Shown: in pieces, positions 54,306 to 63,215 of the stretch
Layout of the letters: each line of letters begins with the position of its first letter
How positions within the stretch are numbered: position 1 is the first letter of the stretch
Assembly (NCBI GenBank): GCA_030581615.1
Contig: JAKTTT010000024.1
Coordinates: 1 to 64,000, forward strand
Direction of reading: 5' to 3'
Length of the DNA stretch: 64,000 nucleotides
From: Alloascoidea africana
Taxonomy: Eukaryota > Ascomycota > Alloascoideomycetes > Alloascoideales > Alloascoideaceae
Program-made: the position numbers and the translations under genes
Notes under the pieces: model-generated
What the model was told of the DNA's origin: nothing
The model's database searches: none
Seen by the model: only the letters and a program-made list of their open reading frames with translations

Positions 54306-54564
54306 TAGGAAGCAGGGCGATTGTCAGAGAAAAGGAAAAGAGAAATGGATGAGAGGAAGCAAAGAAAGAATGAGAAGAGTGTTTAGTACTGGCCTCAACC
54401 TTTTCACGGGAGGAAAAAAGCCAGATCCGTGCACCCAAAAGACAAACAGAGTGAGGGTCACGTGCACGCTCTGAATATGGCGTTTGTACTTTCAGACCTC
54501 TTCCCCACGGGCAGAGAGGACCAAATCACTCACTCTCTCACAGTCACTCGGTCAATCAGGGACG
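54306..54564. promoter_or_regulatory. Shared divergent promoter of SLM1 and LDB19 with a Cbf1-type site
   Basis: 259 bp between two start codons. GTCACGTG at 54457-54464 is an exact match to the Cbf1 consensus RTCACRTG. It lies about 100 bp from LDB19 and 150 bp from SLM1. Confidence 0.5.
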
Positions 54565-56361
54565 ATGCCTCTACCTCTGCGCGCGGTGAGGCTCGCCCAT
54601 TCGCCTGCTGGCATGCCGGTCCAGGCTGGGCAGGCTCCATTCACGTTGGACATCCGGCTCGAGTCTCCCCCCGTGGTTCTGTATGGAAATGAGACTGACA
54701 GCACGGGTGCCCTCTTGTCAGGGATTCTGACCCTCAATACCGCTCCTCCATCGGCAGCGCTAACTGCGCAGAGCAGTCCCAAGAAAGGGGTGACCAGGCT
54801 ATCTTCTGCGGATCTCGTCCTGCTTCAAAAGGTCACGTACAAGAAACCCCATATTCTTAATTCATCGACCATGTCTCATTGTCCTTCATGCTGCGTCAAG
54901 ACCACCAAGTTGGCCCGTTGGAAAATCCTCAACCAGCCTGCTCTTCTATCAGATGGAAAGCATATATACCCCTTTTCTCATATTCTGCCGGGATCGGTCC
55001 CACAGACATGCTCAATAGGCGACAGAAACGGCTCTTCCATCCAGTACGAAATCGTAGCCAGAGCTACAGGCTCAAGCTCAAGTTCAAGTGCAAATGCAAG
55101 TGCAAGTGCAAGTTCCACCTCCGCTATAGAGTCAGGTGAGGTTACTGTGAGCACTACTCTTCCTCTACTGGTTGTTAGGTCTATTCTTCGGGGCCCCGAG
55201 AAAACATCTTCGAGGGTTTTCCCCCCTACCGATATTTCAGCATCGGTAGTGATCCCAAGCGTGGTCTATCCCAAATCTACGTTCTCTTTGGAAATACGAA
55301 TGGAGGGAATAACCGATGTAAAGCAAGATCGGAGATGGCGAGTCCGCAAATTGAATTGGAGACTAGACGAGACAGTGCGAATCCGGGCAAACGCTTGTGA
55401 CAAACATTTGCACAAAATTGCAAATTTCCATGAGTCAGTGGTTGGAGGGTCAGATGGTTATCCACATCAAGCGGAGCGAGAGCATTCGAGAAACGAAAGC
55501 AGCTCGAATTTTACGTCATTGACCAGTGAAATGTCTGCACAGTCAACAGCTTCCACTCGGTCTGAGGAGTCTTCCATGTCAGATTCTACCCAAGCTCGTA
55601 GTGATGAGGGCCCAAACCCAAGTTCAGACACCCGGGCTTCTACTCCGCCAGCAGCGGTTAGCGACAAGTCCGTATATATTAAGGGTAACAGAGCAATAGC
55701 CCATGGAGATATAAAAAGCGGGTGGAAAACCGACTTTTCCGGGAAGGGCAAGGTAGAGATTCTCGCTCAATTCAGTCTGCTGAAAGCTACGTGTGGCTCA
55801 AGCAGACACATCAGCCATTCGTCGTCCTCGAAGACTCTGAGTCACCGACAAACACAGAGTCTCTCGCCTGATGATGTGCTAATCTGCTGTGACATTGAAG
55901 ATTCCACGCTGGGTATCTCTGTAAAGCATCTTTTGATTGTGGAGGTTGTAATTGCCGAAGAAGTTCGGCAACCCGATGCTCATACGACTATGACTGGTGG
56001 TTACTCTCTACACAGCACCTCGAGCCGCAAGAAGAAGGAATCTTCTGGCGATTCGACCGATAACGATATAACGCCCACGTCCTCCAATCGCAGCTGGAGA
56101 CTGCGGACCAAAGCAGGCTTCCGGCAGCACGACCCCAGCAGCTCCAGCCATGGTGATGCCACCAGCGGATCTGGATCGTTTATTCCTACCGGGGTGGCTC
56201 GAATACTTCGCATGCAATTCAAACTGTGTGTGACAGAACGAAGCGGCCTCGGAATAGCATGGGACGACGAGGTGCCTCCTTCTTACAACGACATCAAGGC
56301 CTTTTCTCCGCCTACTTATGACACCTATGCCGGTTCTCCTCCTGTTCCGTTTGCTGCCTAA
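54565..56361 (+). CDS. LDB19: Ldb19/Art1 alpha-arrestin
   Basis: 598 residues from ATG 54565 (MPLPLRAVRL). Art1/Ldb19 is an alpha-arrestin adaptor that brings the ubiquitin ligase Rsp5 to nutrient transporters such as Can1 at the plasma membrane. Visible: arrestin-N strands (FTLDIRLESPPVVLYGNE, LLSGILTLN, VTYKKPHILNS); the segment CVKTTKLARWKIL and YPFSHILPGSVPQT typical of the LDB19 branch; arrestin-C strands (PSVVYPKSTFSLEIRMEG, then VRKLNWRLDETVRI, KVEILAQFSLL); a disordered Ser-rich insert; and two C-terminal PPxY motifs, PPSY and PPTY, for Rsp5 WW domains. A Ser-Ala-Asn repeat at about 55070-55110 is low complexity. Tandem with FUN26 (327 bp). Confidence 0.88.
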   Translation: MPLPLRAVRLAHSPAGMPVQAGQAPFTLDIRLESPPVVLYGNETDSTGALLSGILTLNTAPPSAALTAQSSPKKGVTRLSSADLVLLQKVTYKKPHILNSSTMSHCPSCCVKTTKLARWKILNQPALLSDGKHIYPFSHILPGSVPQTCSIGDRNGSSIQYEIVARATGSSSSSSANASASASSTSAIESGEVTVSTTLPLLVVRSILRGPEKTSSRVFPPTDISASVVIPSVVYPKSTFSLEIRMEGITDVKQDRRWRVRKLNWRLDETVRIRANACDKHLHKIANFHESVVGGSDGYPHQAEREHSRNESSSNFTSLTSEMSAQSTASTRSEESSMSDSTQARSDEGPNPSSDTRASTPPAAVSDKSVYIKGNRAIAHGDIKSGWKTDFSGKGKVEILAQFSLLKATCGSSRHISHSSSSKTLSHRQTQSLSPDDVLICCDIEDSTLGISVKHLLIVEVVIAEEVRQPDAHTTMTGGYSLHSTSSRKKKESSGDSTDNDITPTSSNRSWRLRTKAGFRQHDPSSSSHGDATSGSGSFIPTGVARILRMQFKLCVTERSGLGIAWDDEVPPSYNDIKAFSPPTYDTYAGSPPVPFAA

Positions 56362-56688
56362 GACTCGTCTCACTGCTGTTTTTTTTTTTGATTCAGTTGA
56401 CTTTACTCTTTTTTATGTTTTAGTTTTTGCTATCCTGTCATGTTACGTTGTTATGACCTATGTCCCCATATTTTTTGTCTACGTCTTAGTACTCTTCGAT
56501 GATCTCATATTTTGTGTCTTTTTGAATAATGAAATCTGCTTAAATGCATTTTGCCCCACAGTTTTGTAGAAAAGACAGATTCGCTGATCTCATCCTTAAG
56601 GTGTGTGGATGCAACCCTATCTTATCGCTTCTGCCCTTCAACACTGGTTTCTCTCTTCCTCACTCCCCCACCGTTACCAGACATCTTT
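56362..56688. other. LDB19 3' end and FUN26 promoter
   Basis: 327 bp, T-rich on the plus strand. No gene seen. The FUN26 frame stays open upstream of its ATG without conservation. Confidence 0.5.
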
Positions 56689-58116
56689 ATGGGTTCGTAT
56701 TCCTCGACTTCAAACGCGACATCAAGAAATGTTACAGTACCCTCACCTGCCGTAAAGCAACCAGACGGCGAAAGCTTTGAGCAGACGCCCCTTCTCCATG
56801 ATCCGGACCATGAGACGACTCAGAACCCAAAGCTAAAGTACATCACTTTCTTGCTCATTGGCATTGCTCTGCTTTGGCCTTGGAACTGCTTTTTGTCCGT
56901 ATCGGCTTACATATATACGAGATTGGAGGATAACAGATTTGCAAGAGAGAACTATAGTAGTTGTATGATGACGGTAAGCACATTAACTTCTACTTTATAT
57001 AACTTTTATCTTGCGCATCGACAAGTGGGGGCAAACTACCAAAAAAGAATAGCTATTGGTCTTTTCTTGAATTTGATAGTTTTCTCGGTCCTTGGGTTAT
57101 CGTGCGTTCTATGGCTCTCCTTGAGTTCATCAGCCTATCTTTTCCTCGTCCTCTTGTGCGTGTGGGTTTCTTCTATGGGAGTTTGCCTTGCACAAAATGG
57201 AACTATGGCTTTGGCGAATGTGTTTGGTCCTATATTTGCACAGGCCGTCATGGTTGGACAGGCTATAGCTGGTGTCTTGCCCTCGGCTGCTCTGATCACA
57301 TCGGTGCTTATCGTTTCTGGTCAATCAAAGACACCAGACCCAGCAACGTTGAATGATATCTCCATTCAAAAGGAAACCCAGAAAGATGCCAGCAGCATGG
57401 TTTACTTTTTCACTGCTACTTTCATCTCTGGTAGTTCGCTACTATTGTTTTCGGTTCTGCACCGCGCGGATCATATGAGAACTCCAACAGAGCAAGCATC
57501 TGACGACACGGAACTGGAAGATGCTCCAGTGACAAAACACGTACCGTTCAGAACTCTATGGCACAAGATTTCAAAGATCCTCAGCACTATTGCACTTGTG
57601 TTTTGTGTAACACTTGTTTTCCCTGTTTTTGCATCCTCCGTGACGTCGGTTAATGCCGATAAGGGATATCGATTGGCCCAACCGAGCATATTCATTCCTT
57701 TTGCATATCTGATTTGGAACGCTGGAGATCTGGTAGGCCGATTAGCCTGTGCTTATCCCCGTGTTGTTGTGAAATCACCAAGCTCTATGGTTCTCTACGC
57801 TATTTCAAGAGCAGGCATAATTCCGTTCTTCTTTTTGTGCAACATTTCCGGATCAGGAACAGGAGAAGATAACAGCAGTTTGGGCCATTCAAAGCCCATA
57901 ATCTCGAGCGATTTTATCTATCTATCTTTACAGTTTGTTTTCGGTTTCACAAACGGTCACTTGTGTAGTAGTGCATTTATGTCTATTGGTGCACATGTTG
58001 AAGACGATGAAAAGAAAGCTGCTGGAGGATTATCTACATTGGTCCTTTCATTAGGTCTGACTGCTGGATCGTTGATTAGTTTCATATTTGTTGCACTTGT
58101 TTCATTGATGAAATAG
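56689..58116 (+). CDS. FUN26: Equilibrative nucleoside transporter (Fun26-type)
   Basis: 475 residues from ATG 56689 (MGSYSSTSN). ENT-family transporter; S. cerevisiae Fun26 exports nucleosides from the vacuole. About eleven membrane spans: the first is YITFLLIGIALLWPWNCFLS, with the family motif PWN in TM1; TM2-TM5 include LNLIVFSVLGLSCVLWL and SMGVCLAQNGTMALANVFGP; the last is LVLSLGLTAGSLISFIFVAL. EQTPLL in the N-terminal tail fits the acidic dileucine signal [D/E]xxxL[L/I] used for vacuolar sorting through AP-3. The central loop between TM6 and TM7 is charged (DDTELEDAP). Convergent with the MoaD-like gene (86 bp between stops). Confidence 0.9.
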   Translation: MGSYSSTSNATSRNVTVPSPAVKQPDGESFEQTPLLHDPDHETTQNPKLKYITFLLIGIALLWPWNCFLSVSAYIYTRLEDNRFARENYSSCMMTVSTLTSTLYNFYLAHRQVGANYQKRIAIGLFLNLIVFSVLGLSCVLWLSLSSSAYLFLVLLCVWVSSMGVCLAQNGTMALANVFGPIFAQAVMVGQAIAGVLPSAALITSVLIVSGQSKTPDPATLNDISIQKETQKDASSMVYFFTATFISGSSLLLFSVLHRADHMRTPTEQASDDTELEDAPVTKHVPFRTLWHKISKILSTIALVFCVTLVFPVFASSVTSVNADKGYRLAQPSIFIPFAYLIWNAGDLVGRLACAYPRVVVKSPSSMVLYAISRAGIIPFFFLCNISGSGTGEDNSSLGHSKPIISSDFIYLSLQFVFGFTNGHLCSSAFMSIGAHVEDDEKKAAGGLSTLVLSLGLTAGSLISFIFVALVSLMK

Positions 58117-58202
58117 GCCTAGTTTATGATTTTAGTAGTTTACACATTTGTTTAGCATTACTGATTTAATTATATTTTTGGTCCTAGTTTTTGGAGAAAC
58201 CA

Positions 58203-58778
58203 TTAGCCACTGGATACTGGCGGAATGATGGAAATCTCGTCTCCTTCATGGATAAGGATGTCTCCAAACACCTGTTGAATAGTAAGGTCACCACTTGCCT
58301 GTTCTTGCTCTTGTGTCCGCGTTTGCAAATACTCGTAGTTTAAAGCTACTCCACAACTACAACAGACAAATTTTGTGATTCCATGGTATTTGATCTCCAA
58401 GAACTCGAAAACCCGCGATATGTCTATTGAGTGTGATAATGCTTGTGACTTTTCCGATTCGCTTGAAGCATTCGGATCTCCTCTGGTGGTACAGTGTTTT
58501 GAGTCTGGTAAGCCTGAATCTGAATGGCGCTGAGTCATCTCTAGGACTTGCTCGATTTCAAGAATAGATGTTTTGCATCCTGAAGTCTTTGTAACATCTT
58601 TTGCAGGACCAAAGAATTCTATCTTGATTGTCATTGTCTCGTTGACACTCCCTGGTCGTTGTTTTTTCTTATCTATCCCCCCTCCAGTTGTGATTTGTGG
58701 AGTGAGTGAACCCTCTTCCATCGATACATCAACCACATTGGAACAAAACAACCGGACGTGCACGATAGCTTTTGGCAT
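58203..58778 (-). CDS. MoaD-like molybdopterin synthase small subunit (MOCS2A/CnxG type)
   Basis: 191 residues from ATG 58778; the conserved fold begins at Met49 (MTIKIEFFGPAKDVT), an alternative start. MoaD/MOCS2A carries sulfur as a C-terminal thiocarboxylate and, with the large subunit, converts precursor Z to molybdopterin, needed for nitrate reductase and xanthine dehydrogenase. Supporting features: IKIEFFGPAKDV (first strand), VFEFLEIKYHGI (helix), VALNYEYLQTRTQ (strand), and the ending LIHEGDEISIIPPVSSG. The beta-grasp core is interrupted by a Ser-rich insert of about 50 residues. The tail ends Ser-Gly, not the family's Gly-Gly (see findings). S. cerevisiae lacks the pathway; nitrate-using yeasts have it. 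It lies 84 bp upstream-side of CCE1 on the same strand. Confidence 0.8.
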   Translation of the reverse strand: MPKAIVHVRLFCSNVVDVSMEEGSLTPQITTGGGIDKKKQRPGSVNETMTIKIEFFGPAKDVTKTSGCKTSILEIEQVLEMTQRHSDSGLPDSKHCTTRGDPNASSESEKSQALSHSIDISRVFEFLEIKYHGITKFVCCSCGVALNYEYLQTRTQEQEQASGDLTIQQVFGDILIHEGDEISIIPPVSSG

Positions 58779-58862
58779 GCTGAATGATTCATTACTATTT
58801 TACAAATCATAGGACATTATCTATAGCATATTCATTGTCTTCGGAATGATGGTTACTTTTTT

Positions 58863-59981
58863 CTAATGCTCAAGCAAAAAATCTCTTTGATGTCGCATTG
58901 ACATCTCTCCCAGAGTCTCGAGTATTGTTTCTTCGTTCAGCACACCAGTTGAAAAAATGCATTCATGAAGCTTAAACTGGTTGGCTTGCCATTGTAGCCA
59001 TGCGATATTCTGTAATAGACAATCTGCCAAATCATCGCTTTTCTTTGGTCCCGTTCCCGATACAACCATGTCTCTTCCTGTTTCGTCACCACTGTAGAGA
59101 TCAGCGACTAACTTGTAGATCAGATTCGGGCTCTTGAGAGTTTTTTCGTTGTAATTTTTTTGAACCAACATGTTTAACTTCTCTCTGCCCAAAGCGACTG
59201 GTGGGCACCAGGAGTTCAAGTCTCTGGTCTTTTGAGCTTTGGGTTTCAAAGGGTGGGATATCCAAGACGATACTAGCCTTGTTTTGTGCCTTTTCGAAGA
59301 CAGTTCAGAAAGCTTTGGCTTTTCTTTGCTCAGGTTCTCTTCGCCAATCCAGTACTTTGTCATTCTTTGAGGGTTTATTTCAAATGATTCTCCAATTGAG
59401 CGACCCAGGGGATATTTAGTCCCTTTTTTTAGTTCAAGGTTTTGCAATGTTGTTATGACACCGTGTAACATGCTTTCAAACATGTTTACACGGATTGTCC
59501 ATTCCAAAACGGAACTGGAACCTCCAGATCTGAACCTCTGACGCTCAATTAGAACCACGTCCGGCCGTGTAGTAGCCTTCAACACCACGTCGCAGATAAA
59601 ACTGTATGCAAGTTGTGAATACAGCTTGGGTGAAAATGCAGTTGTTTCTGCTGGGAGTTGAGACTGGATATCGATCTTGGACCACCGCTCAACGGTTGGC
59701 ACCATCAGATCCGAAGAGTTCTTGTTGTCCTTAGCTCTTCGCAGAGAGGTTTGGCAAAAAGCGAGATTTCGAACCCCCATATCGATAGAGAGCACATTTA
59801 ATGGCTTTGGAGATTCAGCTATTAGGTCCCTCCAGGCATGGTATGGCGTGCGAGCCGTCATAGCGCCCATGATGGTCGCCACTAGCACCGCTTTCGTGCC
59901 TACTATAGGCAAGCCGCAGTGGAAACATAGCGACTTCAGCGTCGGGGCCTTCAGTCTGGACAAGACGGACTGGATCGCCAT
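58863..59981 (-). CDS. CCE1: Mitochondrial Holliday junction resolvase (Cce1/Ydc2 type)
   Basis: 372 residues from ATG 59981. Cce1/Ydc2 cuts four-way DNA junctions in mitochondria and is needed for mtDNA segregation. N-terminus: a SAP-like DNA-binding helix pair (LKSLCFHCGLPIVGTKAVLV). RNase H-like core: Asp67 in VLSIDMGVRNLAFC, Glu146 in VVLIERQRFRSGGSS, and the acidic triad Asp316, Asp317, Asp320 in KKSDDLADCLLQ; these are the metal-binding acids of the family. The segment REKLNMLVQKN also fits the family. Length is like S. cerevisiae Cce1 (353). Divergent from SIS2; the 419-bp interval has a GC-rich section. No strong targeting peptide stands out. Confidence 0.92.
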   Translation of the reverse strand: MAIQSVLSRLKAPTLKSLCFHCGLPIVGTKAVLVATIMGAMTARTPYHAWRDLIAESPKPLNVLSIDMGVRNLAFCQTSLRRAKDNKNSSDLMVPTVERWSKIDIQSQLPAETTAFSPKLYSQLAYSFICDVVLKATTRPDVVLIERQRFRSGGSSSVLEWTIRVNMFESMLHGVITTLQNLELKKGTKYPLGRSIGESFEINPQRMTKYWIGEENLSKEKPKLSELSSKRHKTRLVSSWISHPLKPKAQKTRDLNSWCPPVALGREKLNMLVQKNYNEKTLKSPNLIYKLVADLYSGDETGRDMVVSGTGPKKSDDLADCLLQNIAWLQWQANQFKLHECIFSTGVLNEETILETLGEMSMRHQRDFLLEH

Positions 59982-60400
59982 GAAGCTGATTTCCGATGTT
60001 GGGCTACCTCTCTACGCTTTCTCACCAGTCTACAGGAAGCTAGAGGCCCTAGCTCCCGCTACCGAACGCGCCCACCGCCCTCGTCCCTGCCAACTTCCGA
60101 ACAGCGCGCCTGCTTGTCTCTACTGGCCCCTACCGGCCCCTGCTGGCCCCGTCCCCGTCTCCGGCCAGCCCCAGCGGAAAAAGACGAGATTTCGAGCCCT
60201 GCCTGGCCCTGAGCAAGCCGCGGGCGTGCTGGAAAGTGCGCAGTGCCCGAGGACATCTGGGACCGCGCGAAGCGTTTATTTTCTTTGTCCCTCACCTCAT
60301 CTCCATCACCTCCCATATTTCACTCATATCTCTTCCTCGCTGTGCCATTCTCTGCTTGACAGGCCAAGGCAAGTGCTGTATCTGCGTCTCCTGGTAAAAC
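59982..60400. promoter_or_regulatory. Shared divergent promoter of CCE1 and SIS2
   Basis: 419 bp between start codons, GC-rich at about 60050-60260 with repeated GGCCCCT/GGCCCTG units, including CCCCT cores at about 60125 and 60135 that fit stress response elements. This reading is weak. Confidence 0.35.
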
Positions 60401-62155
60401 ATGTCCGAAACGGATTTTCATGCGAAGCAGCCTCCCGCTGTGACAAAGGCCAAGCCGGCAGGAATCCTTTCTTTGAATCCGTCAGCTGGTGCACCTTCCT
60501 CCAACTCTTCCTCTTCCTCTAATAACCCAAGATCAGTGTCTTCTACCACCACCGCATCTCCTCATCCAATTCAGCATCCTACCAATGGATCCACAGCAGA
60601 TGAATCAGGAAGTATACGAAGATTACCCAGCACCGTCTCTTTCACTGTGGACCAGGAAGAACGGTCACATCGGGGCTCTATATCCGTGAGACCAGCTGGT
60701 TCTGTCGCCACACCAAGAACGCCCTCCCTTTCGCGAAAATCTGGTGCAACTGCTCCAAACAGCCGCAAAGTTTCTGGAAGCGATACTAGTAATGTGCCAG
60801 TCAATGGAGTTGGAGCACATGCGGATGAAAAAACCTCAAATTCAATTAAAGAGCTACTGAGTAGAGATACAGCGTTACGTAAAAGTCCCCAAATTGGGGG
60901 AGAAGCATGCTTTTCAAAGCCATCATCCCGTCAAAGTTCCATCGCAGGATTGGATTATTTCACGCCATTCCCCATTATGGAAGAAGACTTTCCAACGGTG
61001 GATCAAATTCTCAAAGAAGACGATTATGAAAATACCTCCAATGCGTCATTATCTCCATCAACAGCAGTACCACCTACATCAACGTCAACGTCAACGTCAG
61101 CAACAGCAACAGCAGCTGGAGCCACACAGAAGCCAACAAAATCCAAAAAGGAAATCAAACCTACAAAGCAGGTTATTTCACCAAATACAGCCCCCACTGT
61201 ACCATTTACGCAGTATCTTCAACGTGAAGATGATAATAAAATACACATTTTAGTAGGTGCTACAGGTTCCGTTGCAACGATAAAACTTCCCTTGATAATC
61301 GACAAATTGTACAAATTTTATGGCCCTGATCGTGTTTCAATTCAAGTTGTTGTGACCAAGTATGCTGATCATTTTCTCAAAGGTTTAAAAATGCCCTCAG
61401 AGGTGAAAATATGGAGAGATGCTGATGAATGGTATGGCTGGGAATCAAGAAAAGATCCCATTCTCCATATAGAGCTGAAAAGATGGGCAGACATTTTTTT
61501 GATTGCTCCGCTTTCTGCAAATTCTTTAGCCAAGATTGCAAACGGGTTATGTGATAACTTATTGACCTGTATTGTTCGAGCTTGGAACCCCACTGTCCCA
61601 ATTTTCGTTGCACCCGCTATGAATACCTTTATGTACACAAATCCAATGACGAAAAAACATCTTGGCGTAATTAAGGATGAATTCCCATGGATTGAGGTCA
61701 TGAAGCCTGTTGAGAAAGTATTGGTGTGTGGAGATATTGGCATGGGTGGAATGCGTGAGTGGAGTGATATTGTGGCAATTCTTGTCAAGAAGATTGCGGC
61801 CTTGAAGAATCTAGAGGAAGAAGACGATGATGACGATGATAACAACAACGATGATGACGACAATGGAGAAGATGATGATGACGACGACGATGATGATGAT
61901 GACGATGATGATGATGATGATGATGATGACGACGATGATGAAGATGAAGATGAAGATGATAATGAAGATGATAATGAAGAAGAAGAGGATCTCACCAATG
62001 GCAACGATTATGGTATCAAGTCCAATCACACATCGCTCAAAAAATCTAATTCTGTCGATGATAACTCTGTTGAACGTTTTTCAAACAAACCTCAAACCAA
62101 TGGCGTTGAGGCAAGAGCAAAATCGATTTTGAAGACTTCTCCCCAACTTCCTTGA
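60401..62155 (+). CDS. SIS2: Hal3/Sis2/Vhs3/Cab3-type flavoprotein with acidic tail
   Basis: 584 residues from ATG 60401. Family members bind FMN; in yeasts they inhibit the Ppz1 phosphatase (salt tolerance) and, as a mixed trimer with Cab3, form phosphopantothenoylcysteine decarboxylase for coenzyme A synthesis. Order: disordered Ser/Pro N-terminus (with VSFTVDQE); flavoprotein core at about 280-460 (IHILVGATGSVATIK, WADIFLIAPLSANSLAKIAN, PAMNTFMYTNPMT, KVLVCGDIGMGG); acidic tail from about 470 with a long Asp run. His356 (ILHIEL), Asn408 (PAMN) and Cys443 (LVCGD) give the full decarboxylase set in one protein (see findings). Confidence 0.9.
   Translation: MSETDFHAKQPPAVTKAKPAGILSLNPSAGAPSSNSSSSSNNPRSVSSTTTASPHPIQHPTNGSTADESGSIRRLPSTVSFTVDQEERSHRGSISVRPAGSVATPRTPSLSRKSGATAPNSRKVSGSDTSNVPVNGVGAHADEKTSNSIKELLSRDTALRKSPQIGGEACFSKPSSRQSSIAGLDYFTPFPIMEEDFPTVDQILKEDDYENTSNASLSPSTAVPPTSTSTSTSATATAAGATQKPTKSKKEIKPTKQVISPNTAPTVPFTQYLQREDDNKIHILVGATGSVATIKLPLIIDKLYKFYGPDRVSIQVVVTKYADHFLKGLKMPSEVKIWRDADEWYGWESRKDPILHIELKRWADIFLIAPLSANSLAKIANGLCDNLLTCIVRAWNPTVPIFVAPAMNTFMYTNPMTKKHLGVIKDEFPWIEVMKPVEKVLVCGDIGMGGMREWSDIVAILVKKIAALKNLEEEDDDDDDNNNDDDDNGEDDDDDDDDDDDDDDDDDDDDDDDEDEDEDDNEDDNEEEEDLTNGNDYGIKSNHTSLKKSNSVDDNSVERFSNKPQTNGVEARAKSILKTSPQLP
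61816..61990. repeat. GAT/GAC (polyaspartate) repeat in SIS2
   Basis: Trinucleotide repeat, mixed GAT and GAC then GAT-GAA units, coding more than 40 acidic residues. The acidic tail is characteristic of Hal3/Vhs3. Likely length-polymorphic. Confidence 0.9.
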
Positions 62156-63215
62156 ACTAGATTGAATTCTCTTCTTAATTTTATCCATTTAGCAACGTAT
62201 CTAGTCACCATTCTCTGATGTTTATGAATTATCTCATTGTTTTTTTTTTTGTTTTACTTTCTCTTCACACGTCTTTTTTTTTTACACTTGATTTGTAACC
62301 TTTTGTTTCAAATTGACCCATTTCGATGCATAATAGTTGCCAATTGCTGACTTAGTGTCTGTGCCAGTGAAGGCAAAAACAACAACAAAAAAAAATGAGA
62401 TTACTGTATGTAGTGATAAAGTCGTCAACATGTCCTTTAATGCTGAAGGAGCAATCCTTAAGCAATTCGTGGTTGGAAATTGGAATTCGTACAAACTCGT
62501 TTCTGCCACCTTACTTTTCCTTTTCCAAACTATTTCTGACCAAATATCACAAGATTTAATACGAAAGTTTGTGAGGTAAACATCAGTAATTTTCTTTCCT
62601 TTTAATCTAAGTAGAAGACCTTAAAGAATTCATGCTTATCAGAAAACAGCCACACAACCCCATCTACCTGTGACTTCGCCCACGTTGTTCCCATCTGAAA
62701 AAATCGCTCCTTTCCTGTCATTAAGGGGTTGATTCTTAAAACACTAAGCGAAGCCTAATCCTTGAGATGAGCTAGTCCAGTGCAGGTGTTTTTAGCTTGG
62801 AAACTTTCTTCAGATCTTAGCGCTTAAATCTCCTTTCTTTTTTTTGTGTTAGATGCTTACTTATTTGTTATACTGGTGAGAGGAAATCATTACTACTTGT
62901 TCAGTGCTTTCTGCTCACCCAGAAGCCATTAACCTTGTTCCTTAGCCAAACGACCTAGGGTAAAGCGTTGGTGAGAATTCAATCCTTTTCTTGTATTCAA
63001 GAGAAATCGTAGTAGCACTTTGCCACCACATCAAAATAAAAAAGTAAATGACATTTAATTAAAAGGAATGTGCTAAGATATTAAACGACCATGAAGAAAC
63101 CAATTTGCTAGTAATGGTATAAAGCCAAAGAGATAAAGTCCTCCATTTTTTAAGCAACAATAAAAAACAAAACACAGAACAACTCAAAAAAGAATCAAAC
63201 ACTATTATGTCCCTA
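62156..63215. other. Convergent intergenic region, SIS2 / SEC2
   Basis: 1.06 kb. Between about 62290 and 62615 several frames on both strands stay open. The minus frame reads through about 108 codons with a hydrophobic segment (LHTVISFFFVVVFAFTG) but has no in-frame ATG before its internal Met; a plausible TTAG acceptor lies at its 5' end (about 62615), but no joining exon was found. No gene is called. Confidence 0.4.

Noticed and set aside
59677-60522. Plus-strand open frame of about 281 codons across the CCE1/SIS2 promoter
   Set aside because: It overlaps the starts of two well-supported genes and is GC-driven without motifs.
61369-62004. Minus-strand serine-rich frame opposite SIS2
   Set aside because: Antisense reading of the GAT/GAC repeat gives serine runs. 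It is an artefact of the polyaspartate tract.
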